From contig JAJEKV010000001.1 of assembly GCA_021234155.1 (NCBI GenBank), positions 16,313,491-16,377,490 on the forward strand: a stretch of 64,000 nucleotides of DNA. The letters are read 5' to 3'. Positions 10,724-22,387 of the stretch are shown piece after piece. The notes beneath the pieces were generated by a model. The model worked only from the letters and a program-made list of their open reading frames with translations, did no database searches and had not been told where the DNA came from. Origin of the DNA: Isoetes taiwanensis (lineage: Eukaryota > Streptophyta > Lycopodiopsida > Isoetales > Isoetaceae). The position numbers were made by a program, and so were the translations under genes. Positions within the stretch are counted from its first letter, which is position 1. Each line of letters begins with the position of its first letter.

Positions 10724-10771
10724 ATGGGTCTCGATTAGGATGGGTCTCGATTAGGATGGGTCTCGATTGGG
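10724..10771. repeat. Three tandem 16-bp repeats downstream of the HUH gene
   Basis: ATGGGTCTCGATTAGG occurs at 10724-10739 and 10740-10755, and once more with one change at 10756-10771. About 185 bp after the last stop codon, where an element end or origin-like iteron could lie. No equivalent is visible at the left side. Confidence 0.85.
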
Positions 10772-12844
10772 GCAGAAAGAAATGAACTAAAATTTAAGGG
10801 CGGAGCTCTTCTTATTTATAGACAAAGGAAAAGGAAACAACTTACAGCTTATTCAACCATGTTCTGGCTGTCTGCGATCCTACCACCTGTCTGCACATAT
10901 CCATACAGCTGTTTGCCGGAAACAGATCCACCACAAATTTGTGACAGATGGCTGGAGCACCAAGGCGCTGCACAAAAACTCGGCAGGCTGGCCTGACCTA
11001 GCAGAATCATGGCGGCGTCTATGGCGCCGAATAGCTCCAATTGGCGCCGGATTAGCGAACGCAGTGCTCCATTGTCGGCAGCGTAGATTTTTTCAGGTTT
11101 TTTTTTTTTTTGCTATTTTTTTTCCCACTCGGGAATCAAAGAGGCATCAAGGCATCGAATCTTGGTGTATATAAATTATATAAGAGTAGATAAGTGCCCA
11201 ATACCGAGATCAAAATTAGTAACATCTCATATTGTTAACTGATATTATTCTGCCATGGATCGGTGTGTGCTTATAACTTTATAAAAACTTGAGACCTTGC
11301 CTGAATCAGCAATAAGGCTACCGACATGTACGGCAATAACATGATCCTGGTCTTAAGCCTTATCTGGGTTTATGGTTGCTTGGGATTGTTCCTACGCAAG
11401 AACACGTCATTTATAAATGAATATAACGGAATTAAGTATTTTAAGCCTAGTGACGGGATCGAGGAGATGCATCCGACGCTGGAGTGATCTTAGATTTTCG
11501 CTCATGGAAGAAAATGGGTGAAAACTAGTAAATAAGAATGCTAATTTTTAAACAGAAAAAAAAAAAGTTATGAAAAAAGAAAGAGAGAGTCGATTACAAT
11601 TTTTTTCTTCGATAATAGTGAGATTAGTATCCTCAACATCACATATTCGTTACTAAGTTTGAGATGCTAATTCTTACTATAACATTGCCACAGCTCTGCA
11701 ATGCAGATCAATTTTAATATACCTATCATTGCTGTCGATATAGATTATTGACTTGCAAGAAATATGCTTAGGTAGAAACAAAACAAAGATAGTGCCGAAC
11801 AATCAAGAAAAACCTTGAATAGGCGATGCACATTTACTTGCCCGAAAGAATAATCCGATGTTATGATGCCCTTGAAGAAAGAATGACTGTCATCTGACAG
11901 CCAATTGTTAACTGATTGTCAAGGAAAAAATCAACAGAAATATCTGTTGTGCCATAGCTCTGGCAACTCGAAGAAGAAGCTAGAAAGCTACAAAAGATGG
12001 AAGAGGGGGTAGAAGAAGACAGAGGCGGCGAAAACTCAAGCTACTTCTCAATCCCCCCCAAAACTATTTTTTTTTTCCATAAACATGTGTCGCCGGTATA
12101 TTAAAATAAGGTAGTGGCTGGAAGCGGTGTAATACAATTACATAAGTTTGGATAAAACGCATGTTGTAATTACTTGCATGCAACAGTAATATTAATTTCG
12201 CATTACTTAAAAAAAGTGTAATTTGGTTGTAATATACACAATGTCCTTTTTGGACGATATACTAACAAGACATTGGTCTTATTATTGGTTTATGATTACG
12301 ATTAAATTATTTTAACCATGCTCTCATCATAAATATATGTCCTTGCAATAAACTAAAAACTTATTTTTTACATTAGCCATGTTCGTCTTATGGCCTTCAC
12401 TAGGTAGGGTGAGTGAGTGGAAAACCACAAAAAAAGTAATGATCATAACATATACAAGACATTTAACGAGGGAGCAAGTGGTTGCTTGAAAGTTCCGCGT
12501 CAAGTTGAAATGGTGGAAAAGTGAAGGAAAGTGGTGCAAAGACGTGTGTCCCTCCATTTCCTTGGGGAATCCTCTACATCATTCAAGATTCCATCAAGAT
12601 TCTCCTATTATTCCTCTCCATTTTCTTAATTTTCTTTCAAATTCAATAAGATTGCATTGTGATTCTAACATATTCCTGCTGTTGAGACTCCTTCAAGGTC
12701 CTTCCAGGGTTCCCTCGAGTTTCTTTAAATTCTAATAGGTTCTATTTCCTTTGATTCTGCAAGATTCCTATAGGCTCCTTGAAATTTCATTAAATTCGTT
12801 AGGATTCCTTCATAACTCTCCAAGATTTCTGACAAATATCTTAG
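10772..12844. other. No recognisable gene; possible retroposon 3' end
   Basis: A 63-codon minus-strand frame at 10849-11040 is unassigned. A T-tract at 11099-11112 is followed by AT-rich DNA. Another T-tract near 12066-12076, followed by TATATTAAA-like sequence, resembles the poly(A) end of a minus-strand retroposon, but no body is recognisable. Confidence 0.35.
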
Positions 12845-13428
12845 AAGTAGTTATTGTCATGCGCATATAAACCCCATTCGGCACATGGACCATAAGCTTG
12901 TTTGCCTACTTCTTTTTTTAAAAAGAAGTTTGTAGCTATTGCATCAACTTGTACAGGATCCCACCAGCCACAAATTGAAATAGGTAGGTGGGATCGACCG
13001 ACATTGCCATGAGATGCGAGATTATAAGATTATATGAATGTTGCTAGCTACATGTCATTGAAGTTAAAAACCAAACACTTTTGGGTTGCCTTGCATTTGT
13101 GATGACTAAGAACTGGTATTTGACATTAGCATTACATTCCACGCTTCCACAACTTCTCAGAGCACCATCTGTGCATGACTTGGCCAACTTGGCATTATAC
13201 ATTCTTGAGGTTCTAGATTTGCGTCTTCAATTGCCAAGTCAACATCGCTCACATTATCTTCTTTGTACAAATTGATTTATTATTGTTTTTCTAGTATCAT
13301 CATTAATGCAAAGCTTTTACCATCAAAATCTTATGATTTTTTTATCCTAGTAGTAATGGTTTATACTAACCCATTATATAAGTCCCACGACCCATTGATC
13401 TTCATGGATGTTAAAAATTCTATTATAG
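12845..13428 (+). mobile_element. LINE copy A, 3' end remnant
   Basis: The whole stretch aligns by eye with the end of LINE copy H (27975-28520): shared landmarks include CTATTGCATCAA, the CATTCCACGCTTCCACAACT stretch and ATTCTTGAGGTTCTAGAT. It ends in the family 3' block (GTCCCACGACCCATTGATC...GGATGTTAAAAATTCTAT) preceded by an AAAATC-ttat-GATTTT stem-loop. The coding part (zinc-finger end of ORF2) is heavily decayed. Confidence 0.8.
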
Positions 13429-13439
13429 ACTTTAAATAA

Positions 13440-14172
13440 TCTCTTAAATATTCCAATATACATACAAGATTCACAAGAGGTGCACCAGAGCTAGGGCATG
13501 GGACCACTCATTTAGAGAATCTCGCAAAGAAGAATTCAACGACATCATTCCACTTATTCGATGCTCCTGCATATAGGGAACATCACTCCCGAACAGTGGA
13601 AAGAATAATTGCAGCAGCTTTATGATCTCCAGGGTGCCCGGACAGCTGTACCTGTCCAGAATGGCTCAGTGATGGAAATCACGGAGGCTGATGTAGTTTA
13701 GGGCGTGCAGCATCTTGCCAATGGGAAAGTGCCAGACCCATGGCGCCAGTCCTAACTGCCTTGTTCAACAGGGCGTTAGAAGTAGGATTTTTCCCACAGT
13801 GGCTTGCTAACAGAGTTGTGCCCATCTACAAGGCAGATGACCCGCATTGCATGGCCAATTATCGAACGATCATGATCAGTTTGGTGTTCACCAAACTGCT
13901 AGCCGGAATTCTCGAGCATCAACTGACTGGTTGGGCCGAGCCGACAGAAGTGTGGGCCTTTACACAAGCAAGGTTCACGGTGCAAACCCTGGTCGAGAAC
14001 AACAGGAACCTTAGGCAGGACTTGTACTGCTGGTTCGTAGACTTTGCCAAAACTTTTGATACTATGCCTCGAGAAACGCTATGGGTACAGTTGTGAGAAC
14101 TAGGAGTCCTTGCAGATCTACAGAATATACTTTATAGGCTATATGAGAGGTGCTCAGGCCAAGCAGAGTATA
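13440..14172 (+). mobile_element. LINE copy B, reverse-transcriptase fragment interrupted by copy C
   Basis: The frame at 13740-14096 reads as the RT finger and palm region: NRALEVGFFPQWLANRVVPI, then YKADDP, SLVFTKLLAGILEHQLTGWA and VDFAKTFDTMPRETLW (RT block A region). Upstream, a stop at the EADVV site and a deletion after NGKVPD break the frame. Copy B stops at RLYERCSGQAEY, where copy C's tail begins on the opposite strand. The same reading resumes at about 19.0 kb (copy D), so B and D are halves of one older element. Confidence 0.8.
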
Positions 14173-15103
14173 TAATAGAATAGAATAGAATATGATTTTA
14201 TCGTCCACGAAGACCAACTGGCCTATGGGACCCAAGTACAAAGAGAGAGCAAAGCAGCGACACTACCGTGATTAAAAACCCCAAACCAAGGGTTTTGGGG
14301 AAAACCTTAGTAGAAATAAGGATGCCGACATACCGCACGCTTATATACATAATCACAAGTACACCGAGGTTAATGCCTGACGGGGGGCATAACCGAAGTC
14401 CAGCGTATCCATTACCTCCTCCCGAGGTACGATCCCAACAAGCCTACAGAGGCCGCTTTCGAGTAGCTCATGCAAGGCCCGATGGGGCACAACTAACCGA
14501 GCATACCGAGCCCGATATGCTTATGCGCCGGATAGGCCCGAGGGCGTGACTTTCATCCTCAATGGCGCCCGTTGACAAAGCATTGGCGGACTCCTCGCCC
14601 TCACGCTGCCCCTCGAATCCATCTCCCTCGCCTCAATGCGGAGGTGGTGTGCACCTCGCGGCGATGGAAGCAATCACCCCCGTTTTTCATGGGTAGATGG
14701 GTGCACGGTAGTGGTGTGGGCCCCTCGTGAGCATGGGATTAACCTCGCCGCCGATAATTTGCCACCTTGACATGTGACAGGGGCCTCTGCATCCCAAAGC
14801 TTGGCCATGAAGCAAGCATCCAATCTTGCTTCAAGGCGTAGCGTTCCTTCAGTGTATGCACCGGTCCACATCGTATTGCCTCGCACATTCCATAGCGAGA
14901 ACCACTGGGCTTGCTTTGTCTTTCCAGCCCGAAGCTTTGAGTCGCTGCGGGCCCATCGCCACTGCCAAAGCAAGGTTGGGCAGCCGGGCTTCATCCATAG
15001 CCACCACCTTCTGGAAGTAAATAATGTGACGTTCCAGCCATGCCCTCAGAATGGAAGGAAGCCTGCCTCCCCGGAGCAAGATCCGATATGGGACCCGTGG
15101 ATT

Positions 15104-15834
15104 TCACTCCCAAAGTGCCCGGGCCAAGAAGGCCTTCTGTACCTGCTCTAGATCGTTCCAAGTGGTGAGGGATATCACTGGCCCCCACACTTCTGCCCCA
15201 TAGAGGAGGACCGGTTCAACCAAGGCCCTGAACAAGTGTGCCTGGTGACCCCATGCATACAAACTCTCCTTGTGACTTGTTTTGCATTGCATCTGTGGCT
15301 TTCCACCTGCAAAGACCCGTAACCCGATGGATGCATCCCAAAGTGTGGTAGTAGAAAACTCAATGCCCAAATACTTATAAGAATGAGCCACCTCCACTAC
15401 CCCGCCCCGGTAAGTGAATGAGGGAAGGCGTGGGTGCCGGGATGATGGGACCAAAGAAGACACCCTTGTCTTGGCCAAGTTAACTCTCATGTCGCTGAAT
15501 TGGCGCGTAAAGTCCAAAGCATCCGTGGCGCTGCATGTCCTCCCTGGTATATGCGCAGGTCAACATCATCAGCATATATGAGTTGCCGGATTATGTGGTG
15601 CATCAACCGAGCCTCCCCATGCTCGCCTAGCCATTCTTCTAGCTGGTCAATGTACAAGCCGAAGAGCGTCGGGGATAGAGGGCAGCCCTGGCGCACCCCA
15701 ATGCTACTAACAACGGGCTCCCCCGACAGTATGAGACGACCGGAGCAAGCCTCGTATAGTCTGTATATAGCATTCTGCAAGTCGACGGGGGTCCCTAGCT
15801 GTCTCAATCTGTCCCACAACTTATCCCGAGGCAA
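15104..15834 (-). pseudogene. LINE C reverse transcriptase palm and thumb
   Basis: Two overlapping minus-strand frames encode the palm and thumb. 15487-15834 reads DLQNAIYRLYEACSG, then IGVRQGCPLSPTLFGLYIDQ (RT block with RQGCPLSP) and IYADDVDL, the catalytic YADD box. 15104-15517 continues with NLAKTR, HSYKYLGIEF and FRALVEPVLLYGAEVWGPV, typical of LINE ORF2 after the palm. A frameshift between YADD and NLAKTR separates them. The conserved YADD and RQGCPLSP are intact, but the protein as a whole cannot be made. The enzyme would copy element RNA at a nicked target. Confidence 0.85.
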
Positions 15835-15939
15835 TCGTGGTCAAAAAGCCTTTGCGAAATCCACAAAGCAACGTAAAGACAGCATTCTCAAGGCCGATTC
15901 CGGCTATCCTCTATGAGTGTTCGCAGAGTGAAGATATGG

Positions 15940-16278
15940 TCAATAGTAGAATGCCTGGGCGGAAGCCACTGCGAGAGCCCCAAGACTTCTCCATCCTCTC
16001 GCCCAAAGTGTCAATCGCCAAGAATCCCTAAAGCAACTTGGCAAAGACGAAACCCCACCATAATGGTACGATAGTTGGTGGGTCAGGGGGTCCCCCGCTT
16101 TGTATATGGGCACAACTCTACCGGTAGTCCAAAGTCGCGGGGAAGCCTTCTTGCAATGCCCCGCTGAAGAGTGTCTTTGAGAACCGGCACCATTGGGGGC
16201 CCGCCCCATTTGAGAAGCTCTGCCGCGCATACCATCCAAATCTAACGCCTTCCCGCTAAGCAGGCGTTGCGGGCCCAT
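15940..16278 (-). pseudogene. LINE C RT finger region, decayed
   Basis: Holds GRVVPIYKAGDP, the same motif found in copies B (VVPIYKADDP) and H (IVPIYKAGDK), then goes out of frame. It lies directly 5' of the palm fragment on the minus strand, in the order expected for ORF2. Confidence 0.7.
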
Positions 16279-17204
16279 TATGACATCCCTTCAAGAACGA
16301 CCGGTGCTAGGCCTTGTGTCTGCGGAGGTACCGGTGCCCGGCTTCCCATTGGGTCATACAAATCCGCAAGTATCTCACCCATTGTTTCGGGGTAATATTT
16401 CGTGGTCGCGGGGCTTACTCAAGACCTTTCTCCGTAAGGCCCTAGGGTGGCGGTCTAGAAGACCAAACATCATTCTTTGGGTGCTCTCGCAAAGGTACCC
16501 GCTTTCTTGGTCTTGAGGAAGGAGCGTATTGACGGACGGCGGCTCAACGGGCGAATGGTGGGGTCCAAAGACTTGGCGGAGCCATCGTTTCAGCCTCCGA
16601 CATTAGCCATCGAACCGGATGATTCGCGAGGGAAGGTGATTGCAGCCCCCGTGGATCGCCGAGCGGCCTCTCCCAAAGCATCCGCCCCCTACCCTCGGCG
16701 AGCCGGTCTGGGCTTTGGCCGCCTCGCCGTTGAAGTGTGGGGAGTTGCAAGACTTCCGCAGCTCATGCTCAAGCATCCTCGCATAGACCGCCGCATGATC
16801 ATAGTCCGGGCGCAACCGCGGGTACATGGGGTGTTAGGGCAATGGGTGCTCTCGGTTGGTCCGCCAATCTATCCGCAAGAACAGGGGGCTGATGGTCTGA
16901 GTCTACTTCCTCGTCCCCGCCACCGGCCCCGACACTAAAGCCGAAAGTGATCAAGTGTAGGCATTGCTCGCCCCGCTAGCACGTAATCCACCACACCGGG
17001 TGCCGCCCCCACGGTTCTCCTCGTCTACAAGTGAAGCGGCCGGAGGGGCCGGCCATTGTGACGGGTCAAAGATATTGCCCAGCAACAAGAAATACCCGGC
17101 CATACCGCGGTCACCTAATCGCATCCGACGCCTTTGGCCAAAACCATCTCTAAGGGTCCATTTGCAACACATCCTCGCCTAGAGGTGCGAATTTTGGGAT
17201 TCGC

Positions 17205-17699
17205 TCACCCCTCGTCGCGCGCATTGAAGTCTCCAAGCAACATGACCTTGCCCAATTGTTCAGACCGGCTGTATGTCATCATATAGATCGACATAGGGCT
17301 CCCGCCCATCCACATCCAAGTGCGTGTGGTAAAAGTTGCTCTCAAAGATGTGGGAAGTAGCAAGCCGCCACAAAGAGAGGGCTGCCATCGCTGTTCGCGC
17401 TTTCGCACCTACGTATCTGTTGTGCCCTATCCGCCTTGCACGGGGGAGACCGATTGGGCCAAGGCTGCCCGGGTAGTAACACGCAATTCCTCCGTGTCCT
17501 CGCTTCCGGTGCACTCATTGAAGACGAGTAGCCCGGTATCCCGCAAATCGTAGCCTGTGACCAAAGATGTTCCCATGTTTCCATGAGGAAGATAAGGTCC
17601 ATGTCCATGGCGGCATGCATTGAAATCGCCCCTTCTCGCCATGGAAAGCCACGGCAATTCCAGATACCACGCTGAGGCACGATCCCTAGTTAGTGGCAT
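17205..17699 (-). pseudogene. LINE C apurinic-type endonuclease domain, frameshifted
   Basis: Three minus-strand frames together give the AP-like endonuclease order: GIWNCRGFPWREG, then MDLIFLMETWE (catalytic Glu region), GIPGYSSS, a middle segment shared between frames, and LLGDFNARDEG (the GDFN motif) near 17210-17230. This domain nicks target DNA to prime reverse transcription in LINEs. At least two frameshifts break it, so it is not functional. It lies 5' of the RT, as expected. Confidence 0.75.
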
Positions 17700-17970
17700 G
17701 CATGCGCCACTTCAGTCCGGTGGTAGTGGTGGTCCCGTGGGGAGCGGAAGATGTGGATGCCTCTTGTTGGGCCCCCTCGAGAAGACTTCGAGGGGCCGGA
17801 GTGCCCCCGATTCCCTGTTTGGCTGCCTCAATTCCCGCATCCTTCCCTCGGACCAGCCCCGCTGCCCCTCCATGTTCAAGGGTAGCCCCTCGACTTTGGC
17901 CAGACTCACGCCTTCGGTCTCTTGCCGCGGCTGGGGTCAAGTCCCTGGCCAACGTCTGCATCCGTCCCCT

Positions 17971-18990
17971 TCAACTTCCGCCCCCGACGCAGATGGCCAC
18001 CCGCCTCGCACGCCTCTCAACCGTGAAGATGACCACCCGCTGGGCGATCGTCCGGAATTCCATGACGACTTCGCCTTTCCAATGGTCACGTGTCTTTGGG
18101 AACATCATCCGGTCCAAGATCCGTATGCAGGTCTGGAAGTGAGATGTTCCCCGACTCCTCCGTCCGCCCTCGCGACTACCACATTCGGCGCTCCTGGCCT
18201 CTGTTCCCGAGTTCGGGTGGGGCCGCACTGTGTTTGGTTGAGGTGGGTGAGGCATAGGGCCGGGTACGGGCCGGGGTGATGGCGGCCCGGCGTGATCCGG
18301 GATGTGTCCGGCATGTGTTCCGTGTTGACGCCCCGTAGGTTGGTGGGTTCGCGGGTTGGTATGTTCTTTGGTCGCGGGTTTCGCTGTTCTCGAGTCCGAG
18401 GTCGCCTCTTGCGGATCGTTGTCATGTCTTGCCATCTCCCCGCTGCAATGGCGAGTTGCTCATGTGCTCGCATGGAGGCCCTTGCCTTTGCCGGGCAACG
18501 CCAAGCTCCCCGAAAGCTCCCGATCTTTCGTATAGCAATCCTTACTCCGGCGAGCGCCAGCTTCGCCTCGCTAGCTTCCGAGCAGCCTGGAATCCTGTCT
18601 CACAGTGGCGGCCTCCTCGCAACCTCGGACAGGAGGGCGCCTGTGCTCCTCGTGGTCGGGCCTTGGCCTCCTCAACTCGCCTCGATCCGATCGAGGTGGT
18701 TACGAGTGTCTCCTGCTCTACTCGGTTCACATCTGCCCCCCGGCCCCCATATAGCTGCCAACACGGTGTCTACACGCCCCTCATATCTGCAAAGCTCCTG
18801 GTTGGTATTGCCGTTGTCAAATTGTAGCAAGTGGATGCTATCATCTCGCTTTTGCCGTCGCATTTCGACTCCAATTCTGCGGATTCGCCGTTTTTCGCAC
18901 CAATCGCTGCGCAACATCCAAGATGTTATGTTCTCCACCTCTGTCGGGAGGCCTGCAAGGCGTGCACTATTGGCCTCAACCCTCGCCTGG
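17971..18990 (-). pseudogene. LINE C ORF1-like region
   Basis: Minus-strand frames here are basic, Pro/Thr-rich (17971-18473) and, further 5', helical with RIQARVEANSARLAGL and RRIRRIGVEMRRQKR (within 18672-18990). They occupy the ORF1 position. No zinc knuckle is seen, so the assignment rests on position and composition. Confidence 0.45.
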
Positions 18991-18994
18991 ATGC

Positions 18995-19715
18995 GGCTCC
19001 AAGGTTCGACTGGCGGATTGCCTGTATGGCCCGCCTGTCGGGTCGACTGATAGTAGTATCGGGGTCCCTCAGGGATGCCCTCTCTTCCCAACATTCTTTA
19101 GACTCCACATTGATCAGCTCGAGCACTGGCTTGCCGACAATGATGGGAATGGGATTCAACTATTGCACCAGATCGCCAGATAGCTAATATGTGCAGATGA
19201 TGTGGATCTTCTAGCCTACATCTTGCAGACATGCAATGCCACCTTGATGCCTTGGACACATTCTGCCAGGCAACAGACATGGACGTCAACCTGGCCAAGA
19301 CCAAGGTGGTCCTCATATCATCATCGCGCCTGCTAAGGATCCCTTCCATCAGTTACCACGGACAAAATGTATAGGTGGCACGAAGTTACAAGTACCTGGG
19401 AGTGGAGTTTCTTTCTGCCATATACTGGGACACTTCCATTCGGCTGTGGATGATAGCACGTTGGAATGCACTATATGCAATGCAGAACAACATCCACATA
19501 GCGGAGCTGTATGACTGGACTCATCAATCGCACATGTTCAGGGTCTTGGTGGAGCCTTTCCTTTTGTACAGAGTTGAAGTCTGAGGGTCAGTGGTGTCCC
19601 TCGCCGCCTGGAATGAATTGGAGCACGTGCAAAAAGCCTTCTTGACACAGGCATCTGGGGTGAAGTCTACAGTCCCGTATCAAATCCTGTTGCAGGAGAC
19701 AGGCAGAGCGCCAAG
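18995..19715 (+). mobile_element. LINE copy D, continuation of copy B
   Basis: Plus-strand RT palm resumes with SIGVPQGCPLFPTFFRLHID, a stop, then LICADDVDLL (YADD changed to CADD), followed by ARSYKYLGVEFLS, MFRVLVEPFLLYRVEV and VPYQILLQETG. It begins at essentially the residue where copy B breaks off, which marks copy C as a nested insertion. It ends near 19715 without a tail. Confidence 0.75.
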
Positions 19716-19892
19716 AAGTAAGAGAAGGTTAATGACCTTTTCATAAAATTTTTAATCCAAAATGCCAAACGACTATAATTAAGGATTCAAACACTGTATA
19801 TAAATTGTTTCTTCAGATGACCAGGCTTTATATTCTATTTCTCGTTCAGAACCCATTTTAATTTCATTATTTAGAAATTAGAGGTTCTTTAC

Positions 19893-21255
19893 ATTTTGAT
19901 TAAGTTGAATTGAATTGAATGTGCGTTAATCGTTCGCGGGGACCAATTGGCCTATGGGACCCGAATAAAGAAAACAACAAGCATATTATTGTCAGGATTA
20001 AAAAACCCCCACTTCGAAGGGTTTTTTGGGGGAAGAACCTTGGCAGTAATAGGCATGCTAACAAACTATACAAAGCTGTACAATGATATATGAAGGTACA
20101 ATTTAGCGTTGTGCCAGAGGACATAGATGAGTGCGTGTATACATGATGTCTTGAAGATATGATCCCAGTGAGCCCACAGAGGCCGTGACTAGCAGCATGT
20201 AGTGGCTGATTAGGCGGACTAACTGAACATAGCATGCCCGGATATGATCATACGCTGGACAACTCTGAAGGACATGGCATTCATCCTCAATGGCTCGCTG
20301 CTGACAACATTGACAAATCCTGTCCTCGTATGCCCCCCGAGTCCATCTGCATCTCTCAATGTGGAGGTGATGCACCCCTGTTCGAATGGAGGCTATCAAT
20401 CTGCGCCTCTTCATGGGCAGATGTGTATGCAGATAGCGTTGTGGACCTCATGTCAGCGTGGGATTGATCTGCTGCTTGTAGTGTGCCATTTTAATCCGTT
20501 TCAAGGCGCTCACATCCCAAAGTTTGCTAATGAAGCAAGCATCAAGGTACTACCGTAAATAGTGGTGGTCCTCTTCAGTTTGGACCTGTATGCATCTCTG
20601 CTACTGCATGCTCCGTTGCAAAGAACCACTGGACTTATTTCTCCTTTCAACAAGCCTTGAAGCATTGTGGCCACAGTGTTACGACATAAACAAGATTGGG
20701 GAGATGGACATCACCCGTATCGACCACTTTCTGGAAATAGATGATGTGGAAGTTCAATATTGCCTGTTGGAGAGGCAAGAACCATGTTTCTTGCAGCAAA
20801 TTCTGATAAGGAATTGTGGACTTTACCCCAAGTGTGCGAGCTATGAAAGCTTTCTGCACCTGCTCCAGATCATTCCAAATGGCAAGGGATATTACTGGAT
20901 CCCAAACCTCAACCCCATATAGAAGAACGAGCTCTATCAGTGCTCTGAACAAGTGTGATTGATGAGCCCAAGCATACAACTCTATGACTGTTGTTCGGCA
21001 TGGCATACCATGCTTTCCAATCTATTGTGATGCACAGACAGATGGAAGTGTCCCAGCATGGTCGAAGGGAACTCCAATTCTAGATACTTGTAAGTGGAAG
21101 CTACCTCTACATTTTGCCCCTGATACGTGAAAGAAGGAGCTCTTGGCTAGCGCATTGATGAGATAAATAACACCTTAGTCTTGATCAAGTTGATACGCAT
21201 GCCAATGCACTAGCAAAAGGTGTCTAGGGAATCCAAATGGCGTTGCATCACAAGG
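19893..21255 (-). mobile_element. LINE copy E, 5'-truncated with 3' end
   Basis: Minus strand. The RT thumb at 20647-21006 reads AHQSHLFRALIELVLLYGVE, VWDPV and NDLEQVQKAFIARTLGVKS. The ORF2 end at 20103-20414 has a zf-RVT finger (CQCCQQRAIEDECHVLQSC). The 3' block and stem-loop (AAAAAACCC...GGGGGTTTTTT) lie at 19920-20035, and the tail is a pentamer repeat CAATT. Truncated at about 21255 within the RT. Confidence 0.85.
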
Positions 21256-21834
21256 CCCCTAAAATTGGACCATTATGATTTTTTTTAATGGTTTATTAGT
21301 GGAAACTAAATTTATAAATCAGTAAACGTTAGTGGGTTCAAAAGTTTATAAACCATCAACATATTTTTCTAAGGTGATAAGACAATATTGTTTTATGACA
21401 TGGTATTAAAACATGGCAATTTTAGTTGGTCTCTATAACAACCCGAACTATATGGTTCATCAACATATCTTTCTAAAGTTATAAGACAACATTTGGCATG
21501 GTATTGAAACATGACAATTCTATATGATATGTATTACTGTTTAGTATGTCAAGTTTATTAGACTAGTATTTGATCACATCTATCTTCTTCAATATATAGA
21601 TATGGTAATTTTAGGCGCATAATTCTCATGACGTTCTGCAGTGTTTAATCACCAATACACAATGTGGTAAACGATCTTGGTTTAAATATGTTAATATGAC
21701 TTTTTTATCCTATTTTTCTCCATGGTACTAAAACATAATTATCTCAGTTAGTTTATCTAACAACTTAAAATGTCTGATACGAGCTTATGCTTAGTATTTC
21801 AAGTTTAATAGAATGGTATTTGATCATATCTATC
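21256..21834. other. No recognisable gene
   Basis: AT-rich sequence with a loose duplication: AACCATCAACATATTTTTCT (about 21352) and TTCATCAACATATCTTTCTA (about 21456) and their surroundings repeat at roughly 100-bp spacing. Confidence 0.4.
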
Positions 21835-22387
21835 TTTCTTGAATCCAAGCTACTTCCTACCTTCAAATCCTTCCGATGGCTCCATTCTTGCCTCCCATAA
21901 CTCCTAATACTCCCCAAATCCCTCCAAAGGATATAAAATTACGGAATAAAACCAACCTTTAAGTAGAGAGACTCTAAGATAAAATTTCAGGAAGAAAGAA
22001 GAGAAAAATTGATATTTCACCACCCATACTTCAAGGACCTCCATACCTTAGATTGAAGCTCAAAGATCATTCCAAACAGGCCCAAACTGAACTGAAATCC
22101 CCCTTTTTTTGGCTAAAATGCTCCAACACTGTTACAAGCTCTAGCCCCTCCTACAAGCTATTCCAAGCTCCAATCCCCACCAAAATATTAAAAAAAAAGG
22201 GTCCCTAGGACGGATTTGTGATGTCAATCCATGGAAGTGGCCTTACTCACGAAAAATCAGCACAAAACAGCTCCAAATCAAGCTAGAGCGGTTTAAGAAA
22301 ACACAAAATCGAGATGAAAGGCTATGAAGGGCGCGCCCTTCGGGCGCACTTCATGCGCCCAAGTGCCCTTGGGGGGAATGGGGGGAA
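21835..22387. repeat. Old copy of the P block end
   Basis: CTTGAATCCAAGCTACTTCCT... through TAGATTGAAGCTCAAAG matches 54717-54955 with many substitutions. It is joined to a Q repeat, as P is at 55250, so this is a diverged relative of the right-hand array unit. Confidence 0.75.
22326..22360. repeat. Two adjacent GC hairpins
   Basis: GAAGGGCGCGCCCTTC (22326-22341) is a perfect palindrome. GGGCGCA-cttca-TGCGCCC (22342-22360) follows immediately. Confidence 0.85.

Larger units (their letters stand above)
14173..18990 (-). mobile_element. LINE copy C, GC-rich nearly full-length element
   Basis: Minus-strand LINE of about 4.8 kb with, from its 5' end, a basic Pro-rich ORF1-like region (about 17.97-18.99 kb), an endonuclease domain, a reverse transcriptase and a 3' end at 14173-14300. 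The 3' end carries the family block (GGTCTTCGTGGACGATAAAA on the minus strand), a stem-loop and a (TCTAT)n tail. Many frameshifts show it is dead. It is visibly GC-richer than copies A, E and H of the same family and lies inside copy B/D in opposite orientation, so it inserted later. The exact 5' boundary near 18990 is inferred from where copy D homology resumes. Confidence 0.8.
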
